A DNA stretch of 64,000 nt from Chachezhania sediminis (GCF_009765275.1 NZ_VOPH01000003.1:496001-560000); one strand, 5' to 3'. Positions 41,444-53,018 are shown, counted from the first letter of the stretch. Notes: generated by a model not told the origin, from the letters alone. Program-made: numbers and translations.

Positions 41444-42439
41444 TCAGGAACGGTCCCCGGCGTCATCGAGGCGCAAGATGACTTTTCCACGTGCCTCACG
41501 CCCGCGAAGCGCGCGGAACGCCTCCTTGTATTGGGCGAAGGGATACTCACCGCCGACGATGGGCTTGAGCGCGCCGGTCTTCAGCCAGTCCATCATCTGC
41601 GCGACCGCTTTTGCGCGCAAGTCAGGTGCGTGAAGGCGAAGTTGAGCGGCATCGACTCCGATCAGCGATGCGCCTTTCAGAAGTGGCAGGTTGTAGGGCA
41701 GGGCCGGAATGTCGCCCGATGCGAACCCGACCACCAGAAACCGCCCCCCCCACGCCATGTGCCGGAAGGCAAGCAGCCCGATCTCGCCCCCGATCGGATC
41801 GACGATGACATCGACTCCGCGTTTGCCGGTCAGATCTTTCAGTTTGTCCCGCCAATCCGGGTCGCCGTAATTCAGCGTTTCATGGGCACCGGCTTCACGG
41901 GCGAAGGCGCATTTCTCGTCATTCGACGCCGCACCGATAACCTTCGCGCCCAATAGCGCCGCCAATTGGACGGCGGCGCAGCCGATCCCCCCCGATGCAC
42001 CCAGTACCAGAACCGTTTCGCCCGGCTGCACCTTGCCCTGTTCGGTCAGGCCATAGGTCACCGTGACGTAGTTCGCGCTGGCCGCAGCGGCGGCCGAGAA
42101 ACTAATCCCGTCAGGGATCTTTTCCAGCGCAGTGGCCGAGATCGCGGCTTTTTCTGCCATCGCGCCATTCCACACCAACCCCATCACCCGATCGCCGGGG
42201 GCAAACCCCTGTACGTTGTCGCCGAGCTTTTCGATCACGCCTGAGAATTCGCTGCCTGGAATGAAAGGCAGTTTGTCGCGCGTCTGATACAGGCCTCTGA
42301 CTTTGAGACCGTCGACAAAACCAACCCCTGCCGCGTGGATACGCACCAGCGCCTGATCGGCGGAAATGGACGGTTCCGGGACGTCCGACATACTGATGTC
42401 GTCGATGTCCCGGAACTCGGTGACGTGAATGGCGCGCAT
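41444..42439 (-). CDS. NADPH:quinone oxidoreductase-like MDR protein
   Basis: This 331-residue medium-chain dehydrogenase/reductase starts at ATG 42439 with GGAGGT upstream. Features are RIHAAGVGFVDGLKVRGLYQ, PFIPGSEFSGVIEKLGDNV (in part), the nucleotide motif VLVLGASGGIGCAAVQLAALLGA (in part) and VVGFASGDIPALPYNLPLLKG. Zinc ligands are absent, as in the quinone reductase/enoyl reductase branch. It may reduce an enone or enoyl-CoA intermediate. It is an intact relative of the broken gene at 37174. It is divergent from the kinase gene with a GntR site between. Confidence 0.88.
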   Translation of the reverse strand: MRAIHVTEFRDIDDISMSDVPEPSISADQALVRIHAAGVGFVDGLKVRGLYQTRDKLPFIPGSEFSGVIEKLGDNVQGFAPGDRVMGLVWNGAMAEKAAISATALEKIPDGISFSAAAAASANYVTVTYGLTEQGKVQPGETVLVLGASGGIGCAAVQLAALLGAKVIGAASNDEKCAFAREAGAHETLNYGDPDWRDKLKDLTGKRGVDVIVDPIGGEIGLLAFRHMAWGGRFLVVGFASGDIPALPYNLPLLKGASLIGVDAAQLRLHAPDLRAKAVAQMMDWLKTGALKPIVGGEYPFAQYKEAFRALRGREARGKVILRLDDAGDRS

Positions 42440-42519
42440 AGCACCTCCGACCATTGTTAAGTCTATTAGGTTCGCTGCCGAGGAAGCCGCCGAAATTCGC
42501 AGCCCGCTCTTTACATGTC

Positions 42520-42534
42520 AATGGAAGTACCATT
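42520..42534. promoter_or_regulatory. GntR operator, subtype TGGTACTnCCA (minus-strand reading)
   Basis: AATGGAAGTACCATT, identical over all 15 bases to 34045-34059, lies between the divergent oxidoreductase (start 42439) and kinase-like (start 42592) genes. Confidence 0.75.
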
Positions 42535-42591
42535 AAAATAGTCAAGCCGCAACGGCTGATAGGACTCGGCCGACACCGCGAAGGAGAGCGG

Positions 42592-43650
42592 ATGCAGAAC
42601 GCGACCAAAGACAACGATGTTGATCTTGCCGCTGTCGAACAATGGATGGACAGCGCTGACTTGGGGGATGGCCCGATTGAAGCAATCCGGCCGATCCCCG
42701 GCGGCACGCAAAACGTGATGCTACGCTTCACCAGGGGGGGCCGCGCCTATGTCCTGCGCGCGCCGGCAGCCTCGGCACGGATTGATCCAAATCGCACCGT
42801 CGGGCGCGAGATCCAGTTGCTGAACGCCTTGAGCGAGACCGGCGTGCCGCACGCCGCGCTTATTCGAGCCTGCAGCGACGATGCCGTCATCGGGCGGATG
42901 TTCTACCTGATGGAGGAGGTCGATGGCTTCAATGCCACCGAAACACTGCCGGCTCTGCACGCCGCGGACGATGAGATTCGGTATCGTATGGGGCTTGCGA
43001 TTGTCGACGGGGCCCTGTCGCTGGCGTCCATCGATTACAGGTCAGTCGGGTTGGAGGAATTCGGGCGGCCCGCCGGGTTTCTGGAGCGGCAGGTGGCCCG
43101 CTGGTCCGACCAGCTGCATGGCTATCGCGACTATGTCGGCTGGCCGGGACCCGACGCGATTGGCCCGGTCACCGAGGTTGCCGAATGGCTCGAAGCCAAT
43201 CGCCCGGTAAATTTCGTTCCCGGCATCATGCATGGCGATTTTCATCTGTCGAATGTCATGTACCGTCCCGATGGCCCGGAGCTGGCCGCGATTGTCGATT
43301 GGGAACTGGCGACGATCGGCGATCCGCTGATCGACCTCGGCTGGCTCTTGGCCACCTGGCCTGATCAGGGCCCCACCCGCCCGCCTGAACGGTCGATGAT
43401 CCGCTGGGACGGACTGCCGCGCCGCTCGGAACTGGTCGCGCATTATGCTGCCGCAACCGCCCGCGACCTGTCGCGCGTCGAATGGTACGCGGTCTTCGCC
43501 TGTTACAAGCTGGGCATCCTGCTGGAAGGTACTCATGCAAGGGCCTGCGCCGGGCGCGCGCCCCAAGACACCGGCGAGCGGCTCCATGCCGCCGCTTGCC
43601 GATACCTCGCCCGCGCGCTCGACCTGACGCGCGAAGGCATTCGTGACTGA
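42592..43650 (+). CDS. Aminoglycoside-phosphotransferase-fold kinase, ACAD10/11 N-domain/LvaA-like
   Basis: This 352-residue protein has AAGGAG before the ATG. The kinase features are a nucleotide-binding loop (IPGGTQNVMLRF), a Brenner motif HGDFHLSNVMY near residue 214 with catalytic Asp and Asn, and the metal-binding DWELATIGDPLIDLGW near 236. This branch is typical of the phosphotransferase domain fused to acyl-CoA dehydrogenase in ACAD10/ACAD11 and of LvaA, which phosphorylates 4-hydroxyacyl-CoA. An ACAD11-like dehydrogenase is encoded two genes downstream. I infer a 4-hydroxyacyl-CoA kinase; antibiotic phosphorylation is unlikely in this setting. Confidence 0.85.
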   Translation: MQNATKDNDVDLAAVEQWMDSADLGDGPIEAIRPIPGGTQNVMLRFTRGGRAYVLRAPAASARIDPNRTVGREIQLLNALSETGVPHAALIRACSDDAVIGRMFYLMEEVDGFNATETLPALHAADDEIRYRMGLAIVDGALSLASIDYRSVGLEEFGRPAGFLERQVARWSDQLHGYRDYVGWPGPDAIGPVTEVAEWLEANRPVNFVPGIMHGDFHLSNVMYRPDGPELAAIVDWELATIGDPLIDLGWLLATWPDQGPTRPPERSMIRWDGLPRRSELVAHYAAATARDLSRVEWYAVFACYKLGILLEGTHARACAGRAPQDTGERLHAAACRYLARALDLTREGIRD

Positions 43651-43665
43651 CCCGGGGGGGGCGAA

Positions 43666-44406
<741 letters not shown>

Positions 44407-44434
44407 ACAGGTGAAATTTCTGGTTGATTATTTA

Positions 44435-44447
44435 ATGGTCCTACCAT
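44435..44447. promoter_or_regulatory. GntR operator, subtype TGGTAGRACCA (minus-strand reading)
   Basis: The perfect palindrome ATGGT-CCT-ACCAT lies 39 bases before the acyl-CoA dehydrogenase start at 44486; on the minus strand the core reads TGGTAGGACCA. Confidence 0.72.
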
Positions 44448-44485
44448 AGAGATACTCTTGAATTGGATAAGGCACGGGTGAGGCG

Positions 44486-45787
44486 ATGACCTGGGATTTT
44501 GAAACCGATCCTGATTTTCAGCAAAAGCTTGACTGGGCTGACGCCTTCGTCCGCCAAGAGGTTGAGCCGCTTCAATTCGTTCTCGACAGCGCCTACGATG
44601 TGAAGAACCCGCTTTTCCAGCGTTTGGTGCGCCCGCTTCAGGCCGAAGTTCGGCGTCAAAAGCTGTGGGCGTGCCACCTTGAACCCGAACTGGGCGGCGA
44701 GGGTTACGGGCAAGTCAAACTGGCGCTGTTAAATGAGATCCTGGGCCGCGCGCGCTTTGCACCCGTGGTTTTCGGCGCGCAGGCCCCCGACAGCGGCAAT
44801 GCCGAGATCCTCGCCCGGTTCGGCACACACGAGCAGAAAGAGCGGTTCCTCAAGCCACTGCTGGCTAACGAAATCGTCTCGGCCTTTTCGATGACCGAGC
44901 CGCAGGGTGGATCCGATCCAACCCAGTTCCAGACAACCGCCGTCGCCGATGGTGACGATTGGGTCATCAATGGCGAGAAATGGTTCATCTCCAGCGGTCC
45001 CTTCGCGGCATTTCATATCGTGATGGCCATCACTGACCCCGAAGCAAAGCCGGTCAACCGGCTGTCAATGCTTCTCGTGCCCGCGGATACGCCCGGGATT
45101 GAAACCGTGCGCGTTGCATCCATCGCGGGACACCGCACACCGTCGCATTCCTATTTCCGCTACAACAACGTTCGCGTACCCAAGGACTACATGCTGGGCG
45201 AGCCGGGGCAGGGATTTGCGGTCGCCCAGACTCGTCTGGGCGGCGGGCGCGTTCACCATGCGATGCGGACCCTGGGCGAGGCGCAGAAGGCCTTCGACAT
45301 GGTCTGCGAGCGCGTCATCTCGCGTCAGGCGCAGGGCGGGCGGCTCGGCGACCGGCAGATGGTACAGGAAAAGATCGCCGACAGCTGGATCGAGATCGAA
45401 CAGTTCCGTTTGCTGCTGATGCGCACGGCCTGGCGGATTGATCACTACAACGATTACATGAAGGTCCGCCGCGACATCGCTGCGATCAAGGCGCAAATGC
45501 CGAAGCTGCTGCACGACGTGGTCGCGCGGGCGCTGCATCTTCACGGTGCTTACGGGATCTCGGACGAAATGCCGTTCCTGAGCATGATCGCCAATTCCTT
45601 TGTCATGGGACTCGCGGACGGCCCGACGGAGATCCACAAGGTCACCGTCGCCCGCCAAACTCTGCGGACCTATACTCCGAGTCCCGATCTGTTTCCGGCT
45701 TACAGCATGCTGAACAAGCAAGCTGCCGCCGATGAGAAATTCCGCGACGTGCTCGAGGGGCTGACCCTCGAGACAGCGCATACCTGA
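44486..45787 (+). CDS. Acyl-CoA dehydrogenase family protein, ACAD10/ACAD11/LvaC-like
   Basis: This 433-residue protein has SAFSMTEPQGGSDPTQFQTTAV (in part), GEKWFISSGPFAAFHIVMAITD (in part), GHRTPSHSYFRYNNVRVP, GGGRVHHAMRTLGEAQKAFDMV (in part) and LHLHGAYGISDEMPF. These match the C-terminal dehydrogenase domain of ACAD10/11. In LvaC/ACAD11 chemistry the fold removes the 4-phosphate from 4-phosphoacyl-CoA rather than only desaturating. With the kinase and SDR genes just upstream, this is the most likely role. It heads an operon with ligase, thiolase, FadJ and MaoC genes. Confidence 0.88.
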   Translation: MTWDFETDPDFQQKLDWADAFVRQEVEPLQFVLDSAYDVKNPLFQRLVRPLQAEVRRQKLWACHLEPELGGEGYGQVKLALLNEILGRARFAPVVFGAQAPDSGNAEILARFGTHEQKERFLKPLLANEIVSAFSMTEPQGGSDPTQFQTTAVADGDDWVINGEKWFISSGPFAAFHIVMAITDPEAKPVNRLSMLLVPADTPGIETVRVASIAGHRTPSHSYFRYNNVRVPKDYMLGEPGQGFAVAQTRLGGGRVHHAMRTLGEAQKAFDMVCERVISRQAQGGRLGDRQMVQEKIADSWIEIEQFRLLLMRTAWRIDHYNDYMKVRRDIAAIKAQMPKLLHDVVARALHLHGAYGISDEMPFLSMIANSFVMGLADGPTEIHKVTVARQTLRTYTPSPDLFPAYSMLNKQAAADEKFRDVLEGLTLETAHT

Positions 45788-45824
45788 GCGGGGCTCCGGC
45801 TCGGCTTGAAACGGGAGGTTTCAA

Positions 45825-47366
45825 ATGACTTTGAAGATGGCCGGCGGCGACCCCATCTCGCGGGACGCGTTCAAGCAAAAGATCGGCAGAGTCGCCACCG
45901 CGCTGAAGAACGAAGGCTTGCGCGAAGGAGATTCTGTCGCGCTGCTTCTCCGCAACGACCTGACCTTTCTGGAGGTCGAACAGGCTGCGGCGATCACAGG
46001 GATTCTGCCCGTGCCGCTGAACTGGCACAATGCGCCCGAAGAAACCCGCTACGTTCTTGAGGATTGTGGCGCGAAGCTGGTCGTGGCGCATTCCGATCTC
46101 TACAATGCGGCGGGCAGCGCGGCGTTTCCCGATGGTGTAAAGGTCGTCATACTCTCTACGCCCCCGTCCGTGCGCGAAGCGTTCGGCCTTGCGCCTTCGA
46201 CCGCCGACCTGCCAGACGCGGCGGTCGAGTATACTGCGTGGCGCGATGCCTGTGAGCCGACCTTCCAAGACAACCCGCCGATGCCCAGCAGCGTGATCTA
46301 CACTTCGGGCACTACCGGCCATCCCAAAGGTGTCGTGCGCAATCCCCGCACGGCGGAACAGGCGATGGCGTCACGCAATGCGCTGATCGAGATATACGGG
46401 CTGGCCGGCATCGAAGGTGCCACGGTGCGCACGGCGATTATCGGGCCGCACTATCATGCCGCGCCCACGACCCACGCGAATTTCTGCTATAGCCGCGGTG
46501 CGGATATTGTCGTTGTTCCCCGCTTCGACGCGGAGGCCCTGCTCGCGCTGATCGAAAAGGAGCGGATCACCCATCTGAACATGGTGCCGATCATGTTTTC
46601 GCGGATGCTGAAACTGCCACCAGAGGTGCGCAGCGCCTATGACCTTTCTTCGCTGCGCTATATCTCACACGCCGCCGCGCCCTGTCCGCCCGATGTGAAA
46701 AGGGCAATGATCGAGTGGCTGGGTCCGATCATCAGCGAATTCTATGGCTCGACCGAGATGGGTAACATCACGCTCTGCTCATCGCAGGAATGGCTTGAGC
46801 GTCCCGGTACTGTCGGCCGGAAGCTGAAAGGCGCCGGGCTGCTGGTCGTCGATGATGCGGGGAACGAAGTTCCGCCCAACACCATCGGCACGATACTCGG
46901 TCGCGGGCCGGGTCTGACCGACTTCGTCTATCGTAACCGCGAAGATGAAACCACGGGCTGTTTCATGAACGGCTTGATCGTGCCCGGAGACGCCGGTTAC
47001 GTCGACGAGGACGGCTATCTGTTTATCTGCGACCGCAACAAGGACATGATCATTTCCGGTGGGGTGAATATCTATCCTGCCGAGATCGAAGCCGTGCTTC
47101 ACGCAATGGACGATATCGCGGACTGCGCGGTCTTCGGCATTCCCGACGAAGAATATGGCGAGTCGATCTGCGCGCATGTGCAAATGCAGGAAGGCGCGAG
47201 CCGGGATCCAAAAGCCATTCAAGACCGCCTGCGCGATAAGCTCGCCGGCTACAAAGTGCCGCGCAAGATCGTCTTCGAAGACGCGCTGCCGCGCGAGGAT
47301 TCCGGCAAGGTCAAGAAGTTCCATCTGCGCGCGCCCTATTGGGAAGCTGCCGGTCGCCGTATTTGA
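45825..47366 (+). CDS. AMP-forming acyl-CoA ligase
   Basis: This 513-residue ANL enzyme has SSVIYTSGTTGHPKGVVRN, FYGSTEMGNI, CDRNKDMIISGGVNIYP and the catalytic lysine region REDSGKVKKF. GGGAGG precedes the ATG. It would activate the free acid of this pathway (the LvaE-equivalent step). It is a paralogue of the ligase at 22749. The N-terminus begins close to the first conserved helix and is slightly shorter than usual. Confidence 0.93.
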   Translation: MTLKMAGGDPISRDAFKQKIGRVATALKNEGLREGDSVALLLRNDLTFLEVEQAAAITGILPVPLNWHNAPEETRYVLEDCGAKLVVAHSDLYNAAGSAAFPDGVKVVILSTPPSVREAFGLAPSTADLPDAAVEYTAWRDACEPTFQDNPPMPSSVIYTSGTTGHPKGVVRNPRTAEQAMASRNALIEIYGLAGIEGATVRTAIIGPHYHAAPTTHANFCYSRGADIVVVPRFDAEALLALIEKERITHLNMVPIMFSRMLKLPPEVRSAYDLSSLRYISHAAAPCPPDVKRAMIEWLGPIISEFYGSTEMGNITLCSSQEWLERPGTVGRKLKGAGLLVVDDAGNEVPPNTIGTILGRGPGLTDFVYRNREDETTGCFMNGLIVPGDAGYVDEDGYLFICDRNKDMIISGGVNIYPAEIEAVLHAMDDIADCAVFGIPDEEYGESICAHVQMQEGASRDPKAIQDRLRDKLAGYKVPRKIVFEDALPREDSGKVKKFHLRAPYWEAAGRRI

Positions 47367-47431
47367 CGGCACATCCCACCCAGACAAGCGGGGCGGCGCC
47401 TAGACGCGTGCTCTCAACCCATGGAGGCCCG

Positions 47432-48637
<1,206 letters not shown>

Positions 48638-48658
48638 GGCGTGAGCAAGGAATTGACT

Positions 48659-50800
48659 ATGAACAGCATTCGCTATGACCGCGGCGCCGATGGCATCGTG
48701 ACCCTTACGCTGGATAATCCCGGAAAGTCGGCGAACGTGATGAACCCCGCCTTCCGGGCGTCGCTGGAAAAGGCAGTGGACCGGCTGGAGGCAGAGCGAG
48801 AGGAGATCCGCGGCGTAATCGTCACTTCTGCCAAGAAGACCTTTCTGGCCGGGGGCGACCTGTCGGCGATCCTGGCGCTGAACCCGGGCGATTGCGCTGA
48901 TGCCTTCCATAGGGCCGAGCACACAAAGTCGCTGCTGCGCCGGCTGGAACTCTTGGGCCGCCCGGTCGCGGCAGCGATCAACGGCACGGCCCTGGGCGGC
49001 GGGATGGAGCTGTGCCTCGCCTGCCATGCGCGGTTCTGCGTCGATGCCAAAGGCCTGAAACTGGGCCTGCCGGAGACGAACCTTGGCCTCATCCCGGCGG
49101 CGGGGGGCGTCGTCCGGCTGGTACGGATGATCGGACTGCAAGCTGCGGTGCCGATGATCGTGGACGGCAAGAGCATCTCACCCACCAAGGCGCTGGAGCT
49201 GGGCCTCGTGACCGAGGTGGTGCCCGATATCGAGACGGCGCTGCAACACGCCCGCGACTGGATCGCCTCGGAGCCTGAGCTGTCCAAGCCCTGGGACCGC
49301 AAGGGCTACACCCTGCCGGGCAGCACCGAGGCCTATATCGCCGATCCGATGTATCTGCGGACCGCGCCAATCCTGCTGATCAAGAAATCCCGCGGCCGCT
49401 ATCCGGCGCAGGAAGCGGCGATGCGCGCGGCATTCGAGGGGGCGAGCGTCGATTTCGACGCGGCCTCGCGGATCGAGAGCCGGCGCTTCGCCGAGGTCAG
49501 CACCGGGCCGGTGGCCAAGAACATGATCACCACGCTCTTCTTCCACATGCAGGACGCGAATTCCGGCAAGGCTCGTCCCGAGGGCATCGCTCCCCGCCGC
49601 GTGTCGCGGCTTGGGGTGCTAGGCGCCGGGATGATGGGTGGCGGGATCGCCTATGCCGCGGCCTCGCGCGGGATCGATTGCGTGATGAAGGATGCGACGC
49701 ATGAGAATGCCGAAAAGGGCATGGGCCGGCTGCGTGGCATGGTCGAGGGCCAGATCACCCGCGGTCGGATGAGCCGCGACAAGGCCGATGCGCTGCTGTC
49801 GCGCATCCAGCCGAGCGGTGAGACGAAGGATCTGGACGGCTGCGACCTGATCATCGAGGCGGTGTTCGAGGACCGCGCGCTGAAGGCAAGCGTCACGCGC
49901 GAGGCCGAGCCGATGCTGGCCCCGGGCGGGATCTTCGCCTCGAACACCTCGACCTTGCCGATCACCGGGCTGGCAGAAGCCTCGGTGAAGCCTGCGAATT
50001 TTATCGGGCTGCATTTTTTCTCGCCCGTGGACCGGATGCCGCTGGTCGAGATCATCAAGGGCCGCGAGACCAGCGCCGAGACACTGGCCGGCGCGCTCGA
50101 TTTCGTACAACAGATCGGCAAGACGCCCATCGTCGTGAACGACAGCCGCGGTTTCTTCACCAGCCGCGTCTTCGGCACCTATATCCGCGAAGGCGCGCAG
50201 ATGGTGGAAGACGGCATCTCGGCTGCGCTCGTGGAGAATGTCGCGGCGGATGCGGGGCTGCCCGTGGGCCCGCTGACCGTGCTGGACCAGGTCTCGCTGA
50301 GCCTGACCAATTCGGCGCGCCAGCAGGCCCTGCGCGATGCCGAGGCCGAAGGCACCACCCTTGCCCCGGCGGCGGGCTACGGGATCATCGCAAAACTGGT
50401 CGAACTGGGGCGTCCGGGTCGGGCAGGGGGTGCCGGGTTCTACGATTACGGTGAAGACGGCAGCAAGACGCTCTGGCCCGGGCTGGTCACCCATTTCAAG
50501 GCGGGCTCGGCCGGCATCGACGCGGCCGAGGTCGAGGATCGCCTGCTCTATATCCAGGCGATCGAGGCGATCCGCATCTTCGAGGAAGGCGTGGTCGAAA
50601 CCGTGCGCGACGCCAATGTCGGCTCGATCCTGGGCATCGGCTATCCGCGCTGGACCGGCGGCGTGCTGCAATTCGTCAACATGATCGGCACCGCGGCCTT
50701 TGCCGCCCGCGCCGATGCTCTGGCCGATGCGCATGGCGAACGCTTCCGTCCGCCGGCGCTGCTGCGTGACATGGCGGCGCGAAACGAAACCTTTGTTTGA
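48659..50800 (+). CDS. Bifunctional enoyl-CoA hydratase/3-hydroxyacyl-CoA dehydrogenase (FadJ/FadB type)
   Basis: This protein of about 713 residues has an N-terminal crotonase domain with catalytic glutamates in GGGMELCLACHAR and GLPETNLGLIPAAGG. The NAD domain is LGAGMMGGGIAYAAASRGID, followed by NTSTLPITGLAEA and the dehydrogenase His in GLHFFSPVDRMPLVEI. AAGGA lies 7 bases before ATG 48659, so I prefer that to GTG 48641. It carries out hydration and oxidation steps of beta-oxidation on (S)-intermediates, supplying the thiolase encoded upstream. Confidence 0.95.
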   Translation: MNSIRYDRGADGIVTLTLDNPGKSANVMNPAFRASLEKAVDRLEAEREEIRGVIVTSAKKTFLAGGDLSAILALNPGDCADAFHRAEHTKSLLRRLELLGRPVAAAINGTALGGGMELCLACHARFCVDAKGLKLGLPETNLGLIPAAGGVVRLVRMIGLQAAVPMIVDGKSISPTKALELGLVTEVVPDIETALQHARDWIASEPELSKPWDRKGYTLPGSTEAYIADPMYLRTAPILLIKKSRGRYPAQEAAMRAAFEGASVDFDAASRIESRRFAEVSTGPVAKNMITTLFFHMQDANSGKARPEGIAPRRVSRLGVLGAGMMGGGIAYAAASRGIDCVMKDATHENAEKGMGRLRGMVEGQITRGRMSRDKADALLSRIQPSGETKDLDGCDLIIEAVFEDRALKASVTREAEPMLAPGGIFASNTSTLPITGLAEASVKPANFIGLHFFSPVDRMPLVEIIKGRETSAETLAGALDFVQQIGKTPIVVNDSRGFFTSRVFGTYIREGAQMVEDGISAALVENVAADAGLPVGPLTVLDQVSLSLTNSARQQALRDAEAEGTTLAPAAGYGIIAKLVELGRPGRAGGAGFYDYGEDGSKTLWPGLVTHFKAGSAGIDAAEVEDRLLYIQAIEAIRIFEEGVVETVRDANVGSILGIGYPRWTGGVLQFVNMIGTAAFAARADALADAHGERFRPPALLRDMAARNETFV

Positions 50801-50824
50801 CCGCGATTTGAAGGACTTCTCCCG

Positions 50825-51679
50825 ATGACCACGCAAGCAACCTCCACCCGCGAAGATGAGCTGATGGGGATCGGCTTCGACCCCACGCCGGTCCGCCTGA
50901 ACCCCCGGGACGCCATCCTTTATGCCCTGGGCCTTGGTATTGGGGACGATCCGCTGGACCCGCGCGCTCTCGCCTATGTCTACGAAAAAGACCTCTCGGT
51001 CTTTCCGACCATGCCCGTGGTATTGGGTAGCCCGGGAATGTGGTTCGACCGCGCCAAGCTCGATTTCCGCAAGCTGGTCCATGCTGGTCAGACGCTTGAG
51101 GTGGCGCGACCGATCCCGGTCGACGTGCCGATGATTGCCACCAACCAGATCACCGCGGTCTACGACAAGGGCGCGGACAAGGGCGCCATCATCGAGGTTG
51201 AGCGCCGCCTGGCGACCGAGGGCGGCGAGCGGGTCGCAACCAGTGTCTCGCAATACCTTTGCCGCGGGGACGGGGGCTTCGGCAGCAGCCAGCAGCAGCC
51301 GAGGAACGACTGGCAGAAACCCGACCGCGCGCCCGATGCCACCATCGAGATCGCGACCTTGCCGCAGCAGGCGCTTATCTACCGGCTGAACGGCGACATG
51401 AACCCGCTGCATATCGACCCCGAGCGCGCCCGGAGCGTCGGCTTCGACCGACCGATCCTGCACGGGCTCTGCACCTTCGGCATCGCCGGGCGGGCGATCC
51501 TGGCCGCAAAGCCCGGCGCTTCGCTGAAAGCACTGTCGGTGCGGATGGCGAAACCCGTCTACCCGGGCGAAACGCTGCAGTTCGAGGTCTGGGACAATGG
51601 CCCCGACCTGCAATTCGAGGCCAGGGTTCCAGCGCGCGAGGCCGTTGTCCTCGCGGCTGGCCGTGCGCGGGCCGCGTGA
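50825..51679 (+). CDS. Tandem hot-dog MaoC hydratase (enoyl-CoA hydratase 2 type)
   Basis: This 284-residue protein has a non-catalytic N-terminal hot-dog (ILYALGLGIGDDPLDP, FPTMPVVLGSPGMWF) and a catalytic C-terminal hot-dog with the hydratase-2 motif RLNGDMNPLHIDPERARSVG followed by ILHGLCTFG. It resembles hydratase 2 of peroxisomal MFE-2 and would give (R)-3-hydroxyacyl-CoA, complementary to FadJ. It starts 24 bases after the FadJ-type stop. A broken paralogue follows etfA at 22376. Confidence 0.92.
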   Translation: MTTQATSTREDELMGIGFDPTPVRLNPRDAILYALGLGIGDDPLDPRALAYVYEKDLSVFPTMPVVLGSPGMWFDRAKLDFRKLVHAGQTLEVARPIPVDVPMIATNQITAVYDKGADKGAIIEVERRLATEGGERVATSVSQYLCRGDGGFGSSQQQPRNDWQKPDRAPDATIEIATLPQQALIYRLNGDMNPLHIDPERARSVGFDRPILHGLCTFGIAGRAILAAKPGASLKALSVRMAKPVYPGETLQFEVWDNGPDLQFEARVPAREAVVLAAGRARAA

Positions 51680-51685
51680 CGGCCT

Positions 51686-51716
51686 GCCCGGTCCGGCTGC
51701 TCCCGCCGGGCCGGGC
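51686..51716. terminator. GC-rich hairpin between convergent MaoC and GntR genes
   Basis: Bases 51687-51697 pair with 51705-51715 (11 pairs including one G-T wobble) around a seven-base loop, in the 45-base gap between the convergent stops. There is no T-run, so it may act with Rho or as a barrier for both strands. Confidence 0.6.
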
Positions 51717-51724
51717 CCAATCCC

Positions 51725-52456
51725 TCAATCCTGCACGGGTCCGGCGCCGGTCGGCGAACGACGCAGAATAGCCTTGTGCGTCGCCTCGAGGTATTCGCTC
51801 AGAAGAGTGATGGCTCGCTCTGCATCCTTGGCGCGCATCAGGCGCAGCAGCTCCTCGCGGGTGTCGATGACCTCAATCGTGGCGCGGATCCCGGCATCCT
51901 TGACGAAGCGCCGAACCACCTCGGAAATCGGCGCGACCAGTAGGGTGTACATCGGATTTTTGGTGGCCTGAGCAATGATCGAATAGAACTCTGCGTTCAG
52001 TTCCATCTGTGTGTCGCGATCTTTGTTCTCGATGGCGACGCGGCTTTTCTCGATATTTTGCTCCAGTAGCGCGAAATCGGTGTCGTCGGCATTGGCGCAG
52101 GCAAGTTTCAGGATGACCTTCATCAGCTCGACGCGCGCTTCAGTCAAATGCTGCAGGCTGATGCGTTTCAGCGCCATCATGTCGCTGATCGACTGGCTGA
52201 TATTCGAGCCGTCACCCTCCAGAATAAAGGCTCCACCGCTGGCCCCTTTCTGAAGCTCAAGAACCCCGGCACTTTCCAGAATGCGCAATGCCTCGCGCAC
52301 GGCGTTGCGAGATACGCCGAATTGAAGCGCCAGCTCGCGTTCAGCGGGTAGCTTGTCACCCGGCTGCAGTTTGCCAGTCTCAATCTGCCGTCTGATCTGA
52401 TCGGAGATGGCTTCGAAAGTGCGAATATTTTTGACGGGTTTGAACACCGTAATCAC
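51725..52456 (-). CDS. GntR family regulator, FCD/FadR-type (regulator 1)
   Basis: This protein of about 243 residues starts at a GTG (52456, or GTG 52447) close to GAGGAC. The N-terminal GntR winged helix (about residues 10-75) has GDKLPAERELALQFGVSRNAVREAL (in part), then ESAGVLELQKGASGG. An FCD ligand domain follows, with the acidic/His region HLTEARVELMKV and the NAEFYSIIAQAT motif. FCD regulators bind organic acids or acyl-CoAs. A TGGTACTGCCA palindrome lies 24 bases before the start, so autoregulation is likely; three other catabolic promoters carry the same subtype. Confidence 0.92.
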   Translation of the reverse strand: MITVFKPVKNIRTFEAISDQIRRQIETGKLQPGDKLPAERELALQFGVSRNAVREALRILESAGVLELQKGASGGAFILEGDGSNISQSISDMMALKRISLQHLTEARVELMKVILKLACANADDTDFALLEQNIEKSRVAIENKDRDTQMELNAEFYSIIAQATKNPMYTLLVAPISEVVRRFVKDAGIRATIEVIDTREELLRLMRAKDAERAITLLSEYLEATHKAILRRSPTGAGPVQD

Positions 52457-52478
52457 ACGTCCTCTAGTTATTTTTTGT

Positions 52479-52491
52479 ATGGTACTGCCAT
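52479..52491. promoter_or_regulatory. GntR operator before regulator 1, subtype TGGTACTnCCA
   Basis: ATGGTACTGCCAT lies 22 bases upstream of the GTG at 52456. A T-rich run precedes it on the plus strand (52471-52476), consistent with the promoter zone. Confidence 0.7.
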
Positions 52492-52936
52492 TGCGAAGCA
52501 AGGGGAACTGGAATCAACGAGCGCACCCATCTCGACGGGCACCCTCCGGATTAGCCGGTTAGACAATTTGACCATAGCCCGTGACAAGAAGGCTCGAGCA
52601 AGTTGGCACACGGATGCATCCGCCCGGCCCGCCGAAAACAGGATCGATAGCTCTTGGCTGACGACGGTCCCCTGCGCCGATGAAGGCGCTTGCGCCCCGC
52701 CTTCGAGGCGACCCCGGCCTATGGCAATGCGTTGCGCATCAGAATGGCGACGGTTGATCCCTCGCGCAGTCCGAGGGCCCGAAATCCCGTTGCCGCCGAA
52801 CTGGCGCGCCGTTGCGGCAGTTCCTGGTCCATGGTCGCATCGGGGGTAACAATGGACGCAAGGCGCCCTGCCGGTTCCGCTGTCACGCTGTCACGCTGTC
52901 TCCTCCGTCACCGGCTGGAATGCTCTGGACACCAAA
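52492..52936. other. Intergenic DNA without a supported gene
   Basis: This divergent region between GntR regulators 1 and 2 is longer than needed for two promoters. Frames crossing it (for example 52690-52900) have no recognisable motif and no ribosome site. It may contain a decayed gene, but I cannot identify one. The direct repeat TGTCACGC occurs twice in tandem near 52880-52900. Confidence 0.4.
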
Positions 52937-52947
52937 TGGTAGAACCA
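52937..52947. promoter_or_regulatory. GntR operator before regulator 2, subtype TGGTAGRACCA
   Basis: TGGTAGAACCA lies 72 bases before ATG 53019 and is identical to the site before the TRAP operon at 38197-38207. Confidence 0.72.
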
Positions 52948-53018
52948 ATAAGTCAACTGACCCTTGCCATGCGTGATCTAATAGTCCGATAATCGGTCTG
53001 GCTTATAAGGAGAAAATC

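Noticed and set aside
49619-51613. Long minus-strand frame opposite the FadJ and MaoC genes
   Set aside because: The plus-strand proteins have intact catalytic motifs throughout; the antisense frame has none.
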